From the NCBI RefSeq assembly GCF_019749295.1, contig NZ_JACWFG010000014.1, forward strand, positions 29,863 to 93,862: a stretch of DNA of 64,000 nucleotides. The letters are read 5' to 3'. This stretch comes from Neobacillus niacini. Its GTDB lineage: Bacteria; Bacillota; Bacilli; Bacillales; Cytobacillaceae. The notes beneath the pieces were generated by a model. It searched no databases. It worked only from the letters and a program-made list of their open reading frames with translations, and had not been told where the DNA came from. Positions 17,810 through 26,996 of this stretch are shown one piece after another. The stretch's first letter is position 1; every line of letters starts with the position of its first letter. Position numbers and translations under genes: made by a program.

Positions 17810-19094
17810 GATTCTTCCTCCTTTCATTCAAAGTAATTTCTTCAGCTGCTTGTTTTCCACTACTGATGGCAGCTTCCGCTAAAATGGAATCCGGCGAAGC
17901 CCAGTCCCCAGCTATATATAATCCTGGAATTTTTGTTTTAGAACTTTGTAACATGCCTTCATCCCCAATTTGAGGCAGGCGCTGATTAACCGTAATGTTA
18001 GGGATAAAACGTTTTGAAATGACATGCTGTTGCCAGCCTGGCTGCAGCTTATCTAAGAATCGTTCAAGCTCATATTTAATGGTACTTCCGTCTATGTGTT
18101 CATCTGGATGATGATATTTAAATACATGAAGAATGGCATTTCTTGAATCATCTGAAAGGCGTGCATAATTTGAGTGGACTGAATAATAGAGAGGTTTTGT
18201 GGTGTCCATAGCGAAAAGTTGTTTTTGGTTAGGCAGCTGTGTTAGAGCAACATCTAATGTTGCCCCTCGAACTGGTATCATGTGAGATAAAAATTCCCTC
18301 TGGGGAAACTCTATCTTTTTACTTAGCATTTCATTTAGTTCATGTGGGCCAGTTGTACAAATGACATACTTCCCCAGAATCTCCTCGCCATCTGAAAGAA
18401 TTAATTTCATTTGGCCCTGTTGGGAGGGTTCCATTTGTTTTACAAAACGATGTGGTTGAACGTGAACACCTGAGGAGATGGCATTTTGATGAAGCTGATT
18501 GATCATTGTCATCCATCCACCATCTAGATAAAGTACGCCCCCCATTGCATTTTTTAAACAGGTTATCGCCACTTTTGCACTCATTTTTTCTGGAGCATGA
18601 CAGTAGGTTGCCAGTCTGCCAAGAGTATAGAGCAGGGACCTTACTTTTTTAGATGGGGCAACTTGCCTGGCCCATTGTTGAAATGTCTGCTCTGCTAATC
18701 TTTCAGGTTCTGTACTCATTATTTTTAGCAAAACACCTACCCACTCCATACGTTCAGTTGTAGTAAAGAGACGAGTTGTAAAAAGTTCTAAAGGAGAAAA
18801 TGGAGCAGTATATTCAGTATTATTTTCAACGATTATTCCACTTAATTTGGGTGATTTTCCGCGAAGACTAATACCTATTTCTTCGAGAATGGACTTGGCT
18901 TTTCCTTTCTTATAAAGAGCATGAGGACCAAGGTTAAAATATTGTTGATTCACCTTATTTGTTCTAGCCCTTCCACCAAGACTTTTTCCTTTTTCTAATA
19001 GTGTAATAGACAAATTGGTTTTTGATAAATAAGCGGCTGCAACATATCCTGCTAATCCGCCACCAACAATGACAATATCCCAGCTTTGAGTCAT
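17775..19094 (-). CDS. FAD-dependent amine oxidase/desaturase-type oxidoreductase
   Basis: 439 residues. N-terminal Rossmann FAD motif IVIVGGGLAGYVAAAYLSK followed by the second dinucleotide motif LEKGKSLGGRART, and the C-terminal FAD segment GLYIAGDWASPDSILAEAA, as in protoporphyrinogen-oxidase/phytoene-desaturase-like flavoenzymes. Substrate unknown. ECF41 sigma genes are typically linked to one carboxymuconolactone decarboxylase, oxidoreductase or epimerase gene, which they control; this is the oxidoreductase version. ATG 19094 follows AGGAGG and an ECF41-type promoter lies 35-60 bases upstream. Confidence 0.87.
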   Translation of the reverse strand: MTQSWDIVIVGGGLAGYVAAAYLSKTNLSITLLEKGKSLGGRARTNKVNQQYFNLGPHALYKKGKAKSILEEIGISLRGKSPKLSGIIVENNTEYTAPFSPLELFTTRLFTTTERMEWVGVLLKIMSTEPERLAEQTFQQWARQVAPSKKVRSLLYTLGRLATYCHAPEKMSAKVAITCLKNAMGGVLYLDGGWMTMINQLHQNAISSGVHVQPHRFVKQMEPSQQGQMKLILSDGEEILGKYVICTTGPHELNEMLSKKIEFPQREFLSHMIPVRGATLDVALTQLPNQKQLFAMDTTKPLYYSVHSNYARLSDDSRNAILHVFKYHHPDEHIDGSTIKYELERFLDKLQPGWQQHVISKRFIPNITVNQRLPQIGDEGMLQSSKTKIPGLYIAGDWASPDSILAEAAISSGKQAAEEITLNERRKNHANHERRLPAI

Positions 19095-19128
19095 AAGATA
19101 ACCTCCTAATTGTTACTTCATAATCCAA

Positions 19129-19154
19129 GACGAAATAGGTTGATAAATGTGACA
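19129..19154 (-). promoter_or_regulatory. ECF41 target promoter (TGTCACA-N15-CGTC)
   Basis: On the minus strand TGTCACA (19148-19154) is followed after 15 bases by CGTC (19129-19132), the known ECF41 promoter form. Start of transcription would fall about 25-30 bases before the oxidoreductase ATG, so the operon is probably autoregulated. Confidence 0.85.
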
Positions 19155-19379
19155 CGTTACGGTGAAACTTATCACCGTGGTTATTATCCTATCCGTCAAA
19201 AAGTTGAGTGCCTTACCAGTATACCTGTCCAATACATTCAAAATTTCCTTTCATATGATATAAAAGATTACAAATCGTTGAAAAGGACTTAATGAGGATA
19301 TAAATCAGCCCTTTTTTTGTTGGAGATTCATAAAATATTTGAACGGATTAAAGACAAGGTACTCCTAGGGGGGAGGAAA

Positions 19380-20375
19380 ATGAATCAACCTAATAAAAAT
19401 CCAAAAAATATACTCATTGGCAAATGGCTGTTCAATGTAATCAGCCTTAACGACAAACCTCTTTTTGATCAGTTTATTAAGGAAAGCGAATATCCAGCCA
19501 CGGTCTGGTCCTCTAACTTTGCTTACCTATGGGCATCTTCACAGTCTAGAAACAGGAAAACTGTTTGGAAAATCATTGATGGTATGTTAGTACCATTTTT
19601 TTATAATGTGAAACATCTATTTCTTTCTCTTGTTTGTCTGCCTTTTGGAAAAGGAGATGCAGAACATGTCATTAAAGTTCTATATAAATGCATATCATAC
19701 TGCTCTAAGTTTAATAAATTTACGGGAAATCAGAGATATAGCAGAATCCGGACTATTAACGAAGCCCAACTGCAATTTTTACAATCCTCCGAGAATTTTG
19801 ATCAATGTTTCCACCCTAAGAAGCTAATAGGGGTTGAGAGGCATTATAGTGTTCAAAAACTCATCAACTTGTCTGGAAAGGAATTCGCATACGTCCGCAG
19901 AAAGATCAATAAATTTCATCGTAATTATCCTCAAGCTATTATTCGAAAATATAAAGCAGATACCGACTACCATAAAGTAATGGAATTTAATAATCATTGG
20001 GAAAGCGAGCAAGATAAATCCATATTTGATGGTACGTACTTTAAGGAAATCCTACAGCACCCAGATGAGTTGGACCACACGGTTTTAGTTGTTGAAATTG
20101 ATGGCCAAATTGTTGGTATGACATCAGGAGGTTGTTTGCCAACAGGTCAATCCTGGGCGTGTTTAAGGAAAGGTGACCATAAGGTTGAGGGACTAGCGGA
20201 GCTGCTTTTATGTGAATTGGCAAAAGAAAGCTATAAGGTCAATTTCTCTATTGAATACATGAATGACGGCAGTGATTTAGGAGATAAAGGGTTAAGGTTC
20301 TTCAAAGAACGGTTTAGACCAGAATTAAGTTTAAACCGCTATCGGGTTTACCTTAAAAATTCTAATGATCACTAA
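19380..20375 (+). CDS. DUF2156/GNAT-like protein (LPG-synthase C-terminal-like)
   Basis: About 331 residues. The layout resembles DUF2156 proteins: an N-terminal acetyltransferase-like half (FDQFIKESEYPATVWSSNFA...) and a C-terminal half with VLVVEIDGQIVGMTSGG and late NDGSDLGDKGLRFFKERF, as in the aminoacyl-transferase-like domain of phosphatidylglycerol lysyltransferases. No transmembrane segments. I take ATG 19380, preceded by GGGGAGG; an in-frame TTG at 19317 lacks such a site. Monocistronic with its own terminator. Substrate unknown; family call from overall pattern only. Confidence 0.6.
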   Translation: MNQPNKNPKNILIGKWLFNVISLNDKPLFDQFIKESEYPATVWSSNFAYLWASSQSRNRKTVWKIIDGMLVPFFYNVKHLFLSLVCLPFGKGDAEHVIKVLYKCISYCSKFNKFTGNQRYSRIRTINEAQLQFLQSSENFDQCFHPKKLIGVERHYSVQKLINLSGKEFAYVRRKINKFHRNYPQAIIRKYKADTDYHKVMEFNNHWESEQDKSIFDGTYFKEILQHPDELDHTVLVVEIDGQIVGMTSGGCLPTGQSWACLRKGDHKVEGLAELLLCELAKESYKVNFSIEYMNDGSDLGDKGLRFFKERFRPELSLNRYRVYLKNSNDH

Positions 20376-20421
20376 ACTATGAAAATTGTATTTTGCTCGT
20401 TAAATTGCTAAATATAGTGTG

Positions 20422-20448
20422 CACCTTAAACGGATTTAAGGTGTTTTT
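20422..20448 (+). terminator. Terminator after the GNAT-like gene
   Basis: CACCTTAAA (20422-20430) pairs with TTTAAGGTG (20435-20443), followed by TTTTT. Confidence 0.9.
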
Positions 20449-20484
20449 CTTGTTTGATATTCCACAGTAAAACAACTCCTAATA

Positions 20485-20498
20485 TTGACCTAAATCAA
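20485..20498. promoter_or_regulatory. CRP/FNR-type palindrome before doxX
   Basis: TTGACCTAAATCAA, 61 bases before the doxX ATG. The centre lies about 41.5 bases before a start predicted from TAAGAT (20521-20526), the usual place for class II activation. Nearly the same element precedes the CuA-like gene (29628-29641). Confidence 0.55.
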
Positions 20499-20558
20499 GG
20501 TAAAAGATGTTTTGGCTCGTTAAGATTAGCGTATAAAAGTTAAAGGGAGCAGAATATC

Positions 20559-21068
20559 ATGATAAAATTAGGATTACTACATATAAGAGAGACAAAAATG
20601 GCAATCGTATGGACTATATTACGAATATGGTTAGGGCTTCAATGGATAGAAGCGGGTTATGATAAAATTAACTCTGGATTTGAAGTAAGTGGATTTTTAG
20701 AAGGCACAATTGCAAATGCAAGAGGAGAGCATTCGAACGTTCAAGGATGGTATGCTGGTTTTATCGAAGGATTTGTGCTGCCAAATACAGAGTTTTTTAA
20801 CATCCTTATCCCTTGGGGAGAATTTCTTGTTGGTTTAGGATTATTATTAGGGTTAGCAACAATACCAGCATTAATTGGCGGTGCCTTCATGAATCTTAAC
20901 TTTATTTTGGCGGGGATTGGATTATCAGGACCAGATTCAAAGTTTTTTGCTATAGCAATGATTCTATTATTTATTGGAAAAGGCAGGTATTATTACGGCC
21001 TAGATAGATTTGTTATCCCATACATAAAAAAGCATATTTCTACAAAAAAGAAGTATCTTGCAAATTAA
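20559..21068 (+). CDS. DoxX-family membrane protein
   Basis: 169 residues with about four hydrophobic segments (near 15-35, 85-105, 108-128, 132-150). The stretch ILRIWLGLQWIEAGYDKINSGFEVSGFL is typical of DoxX/thiosulfate-quinone oxidoreductase large-subunit-like proteins, thought to act in membrane redox or sulfur chemistry. ATG 20559 follows GGGAG. Alone in its transcript, with a CRP/FNR-like site upstream. Specific function unknown. Confidence 0.8.
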   Translation: MIKLGLLHIRETKMAIVWTILRIWLGLQWIEAGYDKINSGFEVSGFLEGTIANARGEHSNVQGWYAGFIEGFVLPNTEFFNILIPWGEFLVGLGLLLGLATIPALIGGAFMNLNFILAGIGLSGPDSKFFAIAMILLFIGKGRYYYGLDRFVIPYIKKHISTKKKYLAN

Positions 21069-21126
21069 TGGTAAGGATATCACAGGGCTATAGGCCTTTC
21101 AGGAATAAAGCTCAATTAAAAGAGAA

Positions 21127-21173
21127 AACAAGGAAGGGAGAAAACCATATATGGCATTCTCCCTCTCTTGTTT
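21127..21173. terminator. Bidirectional terminator between doxX and the L,D-transpeptidase gene
   Basis: AACAAGGAAGGGAGAA-type arm pairs with TTCTCCCTCTCTTGTT across a short loop. Its central sequence is shared with the hairpin at 27236-27275. Confidence 0.8.
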
Positions 21174-21200
21174 GTTATGGTCTGATTATCGTATACCTCT

Positions 21201-22664
21201 TTAATAGACAACAACGGGTTCGTATACACTTAGATTGTCATAAACGGCTTTCATCATACTAGGGGAAACATTGACACACCCGCCGGAACCTCCTGTAAGA
21301 TAGGCATTGCTGCTCCAATTTGTCCGCCAGCCAGCATCGTGGAAGCCTTGCCCGCTGTTTGTAAATGGTGCCCAATAATCTACTTCGACAGCATAATCGG
21401 CTTTACCAACTGCGCTTCCTTTGAGTGTGTATGGTGTACGTTTGAACAATACATACCATACACCTGGAGAAGTATCCTCTTTCGTACTATGTTTACCTGT
21501 AACCACATTGGTTGTCAGAACTAAATTTCCATCCCTATATAGCCAGATACGCTGCTCTTTAATAGAAACCTCAGCATAGGTGTTACCGATTCCATTGTTC
21601 GTCGTAGTTTCATAGCCATAGCCTTCATTGCTCCAGCCATTTCCATGTATATTCGCAGCAGAAACCAATTTCTCTCCTTTTTCAAAAGCTTCTTGAATTA
21701 GTAAGGTTTCCTTTTCTACATCAAGCGCCCAGCCGTACCCCTGTCCTTTAACCGATATCACGGAACCTGAATGGGTCTTAAAGGAAAAATCTTTACCTAA
21801 TGTAGATTGAATATCATTAATTTCATTAATCTTCGTTTTGAAATGGCTTGGGTCTATCGTAACCTTCATATCGGCAGACACAGAAGCATCTTTGATAAAA
21901 TCGCTGCCTTTTAAAGAATAAACCTTATCCTGTACCTTATAATCGACACTATGCTGCAGGAGCTCCTCCAGCCTTTTCTCTGCATTAGTGACAATCTCAC
22001 TGTCTTTTTTAACAGGTTTCATGAAGACTGGGTTCAGGTGAATCTCACCTAAATACTTTTGCTTTTCATATTCCTTTAATAGACTAGTAACATCATATTG
22101 TGTCCCATCGATGCCATCTATAATCTCTACTTTACCTTGTTTAAGAATTACCTGTGCATCTTTCGGTGCTTGCAAATTCTGATTCAGTGAGTTGATTTTC
22201 TGCTCTAGTTCACTTTTCAGCACACTGCTTAAATAATTGTCTTGTTGATCTGGCAGTAATGTATAGTTTTTTTCCTTAAAAGAAGGGAAAAATGTCCACT
22301 GACTTTTTAGTAGTTTTTTAATTGCCGGCAGATCCTCTTTTTCTGTATAGCTCAACTGAATATCTTCTCCATCTAAAATTTGCTGCTCTCCAATATAGAT
22401 TTCATTTTTCAAAACAGATGTTTGCAGCGCTTTTAGTGCTTCGTCAGCAGTTAAACCACTAACTTCTATGCCATTAATAGTCTTATTACCATTAAAATGG
22501 TTTGCTTGATAATAGCTTATGGCTCCTAATAGGAGTGCAATCATAATAATGATAGCTATGGTGATGAATTTCCAATTTTTATACCACTTTACTGATTTAT
22601 GATGTGAGTAATTCATTTCCCCCATTGGCTGCTCTGCAATATTTCCCACAATGTTCCCCTCCAC
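21201..22664 (-). CDS. Membrane-anchored L,D-transpeptidase (YkuD family)
   Basis: 487 residues: cytoplasmic N-terminus, one TM segment (about 33-52), two PG-binding_4-like repeats with YTEKE/YDVTSLLKEYEKQK-type elements (about 60-330), and a C-terminal YkuD catalytic domain with the nucleophile C463 in SGGCVNVSP and the upstream GxGFHDA His. Such enzymes make 3-3 peptidoglycan cross-links or anchor wall proteins. GTG/ATG region: ATG 22664 has AGGGG upstream; an alternative start MGEMNYSHH lies a few codons in. Convergent with doxX. Confidence 0.88.
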   Translation of the reverse strand: MEGNIVGNIAEQPMGEMNYSHHKSVKWYKNWKFITIAIIIMIALLLGAISYYQANHFNGNKTINGIEVSGLTADEALKALQTSVLKNEIYIGEQQILDGEDIQLSYTEKEDLPAIKKLLKSQWTFFPSFKEKNYTLLPDQQDNYLSSVLKSELEQKINSLNQNLQAPKDAQVILKQGKVEIIDGIDGTQYDVTSLLKEYEKQKYLGEIHLNPVFMKPVKKDSEIVTNAEKRLEELLQHSVDYKVQDKVYSLKGSDFIKDASVSADMKVTIDPSHFKTKINEINDIQSTLGKDFSFKTHSGSVISVKGQGYGWALDVEKETLLIQEAFEKGEKLVSAANIHGNGWSNEGYGYETTTNNGIGNTYAEVSIKEQRIWLYRDGNLVLTTNVVTGKHSTKEDTSPGVWYVLFKRTPYTLKGSAVGKADYAVEVDYWAPFTNSGQGFHDAGWRTNWSSNAYLTGGSGGCVNVSPSMMKAVYDNLSVYEPVVVY

Positions 22665-22880
22665 ATACCTTTGACACCAGATTTAGCTTTTATCAAAGTT
22701 TCCAATTATCCTATCTTACTATATAACTTTCATTACCATTCTACTAGATAGAAATGCATAAACTTTGTCGTTATATGTAATTTTTATAATTAAATATAAA
22801 TGCATTTTAACAAAATTTTGGAAAATATGCTCATTATCTGATTATAAAATATTTTCGGTCTACTTACGATTGTATATAAA

Positions 22881-22908
22881 CGATATATCGATTATAATTA
22901 CCGATATA
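22881..22908. promoter_or_regulatory. Candidate PadR operator
   Basis: TATATCG (22884-22890) - 11 bases - CGATATA (22902-22908) inverted repeat, the left arm itself inside CGATATATCG. It ends 16 bases before the PadR start, fitting autorepression. Confidence 0.55.
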
Positions 22909-22924
22909 AGTAAGGAGGAATAAA

Positions 22925-23389
22925 ATGAAAAGACGAAGAGGCTTTGTTCAAATAGCTATACTGCATTTGTTGAAGGAAGAGTCCATGCACGGGTATCAAA
23001 TCATGAAGGAGTTGGAAGAACGCTCCCTCGGTGCTTATTCAGCAAGTGCTGGAACAGTCTATCCCGCACTTCAAGAATTAGTGGACCAACATTTAATAAA
23101 ACTGGAGGCGGACTCAGATAAGAAGGTATATTCCATCAATGAAGAAGGCAAGCGCCGCTTAGAAGAAATAGCTTTACATAAGGAAGGCGATTTTTGGGTG
23201 GAATGGAAAGAGAGAATGATATGGAAAAAGTCTGATGAATCGGTGCAATTAAAGGAAGCAATGGACAGGTGGGAGGCAGAATTTCGAAAAGCAGTAAAGC
23301 AAATAAGAGGGAATAAAGAAAGTGTAGTTGAACTGATCGCCTTTATCGATGAAATGACACAACGTTTAAAAAACAAAAGTACGAAGTAA
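22925..23389 (+). CDS. PadR-family transcriptional regulator
   Basis: 154 residues: winged-helix domain (about 8-85, ILHLLKEESMHGYQIMKELEERS and SAGTVYPALQELVDQHLI) and a C-terminal helical dimerisation part. PadR proteins often repress a linked multidrug ABC transporter; here the two exporter genes follow after 10 bases. ATG 22925 follows AGGAGG. Confidence 0.92.
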   Translation: MKRRRGFVQIAILHLLKEESMHGYQIMKELEERSLGAYSASAGTVYPALQELVDQHLIKLEADSDKKVYSINEEGKRRLEEIALHKEGDFWVEWKERMIWKKSDESVQLKEAMDRWEAEFRKAVKQIRGNKESVVELIAFIDEMTQRLKNKSTK

Positions 23390-23399
23390 GGAGAAATGC

Positions 23400-25139
23400 A
23401 TGAAAGCCATGAAAAAGTTACTGCACTATATGGCGCCATATAAGTTCTTTGCTATTATCGGACCGCTTTTAATGTGTGTAGAAGTGCTAATGGATCTGCT
23501 GCAGCCAACGATCATGCAGAAGATGATTGATACAGGCATTGTCAATCAAGATAATGCCTATGTCATAAAACTTGGTCTGCTGATGCTGCTAAGTGCGATT
23601 ATTGGGCTTATTGGGGGGGCAGGGAGCTCAATATATGCTGCAAAATCTGCTGTTCATTTTGCAACAGATATTCGCCGTGATGTGTTTAAAAAAATGGAAC
23701 AGTTTTCAAATCAAAATACAGATTCATTTGGTACAGGTAAATTAATTACCATCGCGACCAGTGATGTTGAGACACTTAAACAGGCTGTCATTATGACATT
23801 ACGTATGTTTATTCGGGGACCGTTGTTGTTTATCGGGTCTGTTGTCATTGTTTGGGTCACTGCCCGAGAACTATTTCCAGTGCTGCTTGTTGTTATACCA
23901 ATTCTAGTTGCCTGTATCTATTTCTTCTCAGTAAAGTCGGGAAAACTTTTTTTGAAAGTACAAAAGGCGATGGATCAGGTGAATACGAAGCTGCAAGAAA
24001 TGCTAGCAGGAATTCGGGTGATAAAGGCTTTTGATCGCCAGGATTATGAAAAGAACCATTTTAAAACTGTAAATGATTTATTAATGAAGAGAAATATGAC
24101 AGCTGAACAGCTAATTTTAACTCTAATGCCTATTATGATGTTTATCGTAAATATAGGAATGATTGCCGGGCTATGGATGGGGGTCATAAAGGTAAATGAA
24201 GGCACCCTTCAAGTCGGGGTTATTTTAGCTTTTATAAATTATTTAAACATTATGATGAATGGATTAATGAGCAGCAGTCATGTATTAATGCAGATTGCGC
24301 GTTCTTTTTCTTCTGCTGAACGAATTAATCAGGTTCTTGACACAGAAATTGATATTACTGAACCAAATAAGCCGGCTGCTATGGATTGCTTTAATGGGGA
24401 AGTAGAATTTAGAGATGTGAACTTCAGCTATAGTAAAAATGGGAATTATGTACTTCAAAATATTTCCTTCAAGGCTGCTCCTGGGCAAACCATTGGGATT
24501 ATCGGTTCAACAGGCAGCGGGAAATCTACCCTTGTTAAATTGATTCCACGCCTGTATGATCCAGATTCGGGAGAGATATTGGTTGACGGGGTAAACATAA
24601 AGGATTTATACCTTGAGAAACTCCGTACAGCAATTGGATTTGTTCCACAAAAGGCCACGTTGTTTTCAGGATCCATTGAGAGCAATCTACGTTTTGGAAA
24701 AGAAGAAGCAACAGAACAAGACTTAGAACAAGCTGCGCATTCAGCTGCTGCCAGTGAATTTATAGACAGACTTGATGAAGGATTTGCTTACAACCTGATG
24801 CAAGGAGCCGCAAATTTATCTGGAGGTCAAAGACAGCGGTTAGCCATGGCGCGTGCTTTCATCCGTGAAGCAAATATTTTGATATTAGATGATTCAACCT
24901 CTGCCATTGATGCCTTGTCGGAGGCAGCAGTACAACAGGAACTTAGAAAGGAATATCCCGATGCGACTGTGTTTATTATTTCATCAAAAATATCCTCCAT
25001 TCGCGGGGCAGATCAAATCCTTGTGATGAAGGATGGGAAACTTGAAGCCATTGGGACACATGAAGAATTAATTAAAAATAGTAAGGTTTATAGCGATATA
25101 AATATTTCACAGAGTGGAAGGGAGGTTCAATACGGATGA
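23400..25139 (+). CDS. Heterodimeric ABC exporter, subunit with degenerate ATPase site residues
   Basis: 579 residues: six-helix ABC transmembrane domain (about 15-310) and NBD with Walker A GSTGSGKST, signature LSGGQRQR and Walker B ILILDDSTSAID. The catalytic Glu after Walker B is Asp and the H-loop His is Ser (FIISSKISSI), typical of the degenerate half in exporters such as BmrCD or TM287/288. It overlaps the next gene by 4 bases (ATGA). Multidrug or lipid export is likely; substrate unknown. Confidence 0.9.
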   Translation: MKAMKKLLHYMAPYKFFAIIGPLLMCVEVLMDLLQPTIMQKMIDTGIVNQDNAYVIKLGLLMLLSAIIGLIGGAGSSIYAAKSAVHFATDIRRDVFKKMEQFSNQNTDSFGTGKLITIATSDVETLKQAVIMTLRMFIRGPLLFIGSVVIVWVTARELFPVLLVVIPILVACIYFFSVKSGKLFLKVQKAMDQVNTKLQEMLAGIRVIKAFDRQDYEKNHFKTVNDLLMKRNMTAEQLILTLMPIMMFIVNIGMIAGLWMGVIKVNEGTLQVGVILAFINYLNIMMNGLMSSSHVLMQIARSFSSAERINQVLDTEIDITEPNKPAAMDCFNGEVEFRDVNFSYSKNGNYVLQNISFKAAPGQTIGIIGSTGSGKSTLVKLIPRLYDPDSGEILVDGVNIKDLYLEKLRTAIGFVPQKATLFSGSIESNLRFGKEEATEQDLEQAAHSAAASEFIDRLDEGFAYNLMQGAANLSGGQRQRLAMARAFIREANILILDDSTSAIDALSEAAVQQELRKEYPDATVFIISSKISSIRGADQILVMKDGKLEAIGTHEELIKNSKVYSDINISQSGREVQYG

Positions 25140-26953
25140 GTAAACCTGTCTCAGAGCCTAATACCAATTTTTTGAATAAAGTCCGCGGTCCAAGAGGGTT
25201 AAGCGGACCGGTGGTAAAGGCTAAGGATTGGAAGGGAACGATAAAACGGATCTGGCTGTATATGGAGAAACAAAAAGCAGCGCTGATCGCTTCTATTGTA
25301 TTTGTTATGGTTTCTACTTTGTTGAGTCTTCTTGGTCCTTATATGATTGGGATTATTATTGATGAATATATCATTCCTAAGGATATAGCTGGAACAATCA
25401 AGTTTTTGGTTCTCCTAACAGCTGTCTATTGCGCGACTGTATTGTTTACTTGGCTGCAATCGTTTATGATGGTTCGGGTTTCGATACAAACGATACGGAA
25501 TTTGCGGCAGGATTTATTTGATAAATTTCAAACCTTATCTTTACGATTCTTTGATAAACGAACACATGGCGATCTTATGAGCAGGGTCACGAATGATATT
25601 GATAGTTTGAATAGTGCTCTAAGCCAAAGTATCATACAAATCTTCTCTTCCATTCTAATGCTTTTAGGTGTAACGGCTGCGATGTTTTCACTTAATTGGG
25701 TATTGGCCATTGTGTCACTTTTAGTTATTCCGCTTATTGTTTTTACCACAAAAAAACTGATTACCTACAGCAGCAGTCACTTTATTAAAAGGCAGCGGGA
25801 TTTAGGTGAATTAAACGGGTTTATTGAGGAATCAATCTCAGGAAACGAAGTGGTAACGCTTTTTGGGAAAGAGGGAAAAATGAATCAGCAATTCTCTGAA
25901 ATCAATGAACGTCTGCGTCAATCAGCTATGGATGCGGATACGGTATCTGGATACCTTGGCCCTGTTAATAACTTTATAAACAATTTAGGACTTTGTTTAA
26001 TTATTGCAATTGGAGCAGTAATGACGGTTCAGGAATTAGCCTCTGTTGGTATTATTGCGGCCTTTGTGACTTACTCCCGGCAATTCTTTAGGCCAATCGC
26101 ACAGCTTTCTAACCTCTTGAATATGTTTCAATCGGTTATTGCGGGTGCGGAGCGTGTATTTGAAATCATGGATGAAACACCTGACATGATAGATAAGGAG
26201 AATGCGGTTGTTGTAGATTCGTTTAAAGGTAATGTTGAATTCTCCCATGTCCACTTCGGTTATGAGAGGGAAACACCAATATTGAAAAATATCCATTTTG
26301 AAGTAAAACCAGGTGAGAAGATTGCTCTAGTAGGTCCAACGGGATCAGGAAAAACAACGATTATCAATCTACTCATGAGGTTCTATGATGTAACAGAGGG
26401 TGTGATCAAACTAGATGGACTGGATATTCGTGATTATCAGATAAGCGGGCTGCGGAAAAAAGTAGGAGTAGTGCTTCAGGATACTTTCTTATTTTCAGGC
26501 AGTATTATGGAGAATATTCGATATGGACGTTTAGAGGCAACAGATGAAGAGGTCATAACTGCCGCAAAAATGGCGTCAGCACACCAATATATTAAGCATT
26601 TGCCTAAAGGCTATCAAACTAGTATAACGTCAGGCGGATATAATTTAAGCCAGGGACAGCGCCAGTTATTAGCGATTGCCAGAGCTATATTAGCCAATTC
26701 AGATATATTGATCCTTGATGAAGCGACATCCAGTATTGATACCACTACCGAAATTGAAATTCAAAAGGGAATCAATGCACTAACTCAAGGAAGAACAAGC
26801 TTTATTATTGCACATCGCTTGAAAACAATTGAAAATGCCGACCGAATCTTAGTCATCCATCAAGGGGAAATAATTGAAACAGGAACACATCAAGAGCTTT
26901 TAAAAAATAAAGGATTTTATTTCAACATGTATGAAAGTCAGTTTAAAAAATAA
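25136..26953 (+). CDS. Heterodimeric ABC exporter, catalytic subunit
   Basis: 605 residues: N-terminal extension (1-40), TMD (about 45-335), NBD with Walker A GPTGSGKTT, signature LSQGQRQ, canonical Walker B ILILDEATSSID and H-loop IIAHRLKTI. The intact Glu and His complement the degenerate partner encoded upstream. Note LSQGQ rather than LSGGQ here. Third gene of the padR operon; a palindrome array follows its stop. Confidence 0.92.
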   Translation: MSKPVSEPNTNFLNKVRGPRGLSGPVVKAKDWKGTIKRIWLYMEKQKAALIASIVFVMVSTLLSLLGPYMIGIIIDEYIIPKDIAGTIKFLVLLTAVYCATVLFTWLQSFMMVRVSIQTIRNLRQDLFDKFQTLSLRFFDKRTHGDLMSRVTNDIDSLNSALSQSIIQIFSSILMLLGVTAAMFSLNWVLAIVSLLVIPLIVFTTKKLITYSSSHFIKRQRDLGELNGFIEESISGNEVVTLFGKEGKMNQQFSEINERLRQSAMDADTVSGYLGPVNNFINNLGLCLIIAIGAVMTVQELASVGIIAAFVTYSRQFFRPIAQLSNLLNMFQSVIAGAERVFEIMDETPDMIDKENAVVVDSFKGNVEFSHVHFGYERETPILKNIHFEVKPGEKIALVGPTGSGKTTIINLLMRFYDVTEGVIKLDGLDIRDYQISGLRKKVGVVLQDTFLFSGSIMENIRYGRLEATDEEVITAAKMASAHQYIKHLPKGYQTSITSGGYNLSQGQRQLLAIARAILANSDILILDEATSSIDTTTEIEIQKGINALTQGRTSFIIAHRLKTIENADRILVIHQGEIIETGTHQELLKNKGFYFNMYESQFKK

Positions 26954-26996
26954 AGCTCTGTTAAAACTGAATGTTGTTTTCACTGTGTTTGGAAAA

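Noticed and set aside
21068..21262. 64-residue frame after doxX
   Set aside because: Spans the bidirectional terminator and the 3' end of the L,D-transpeptidase gene on the other strand.
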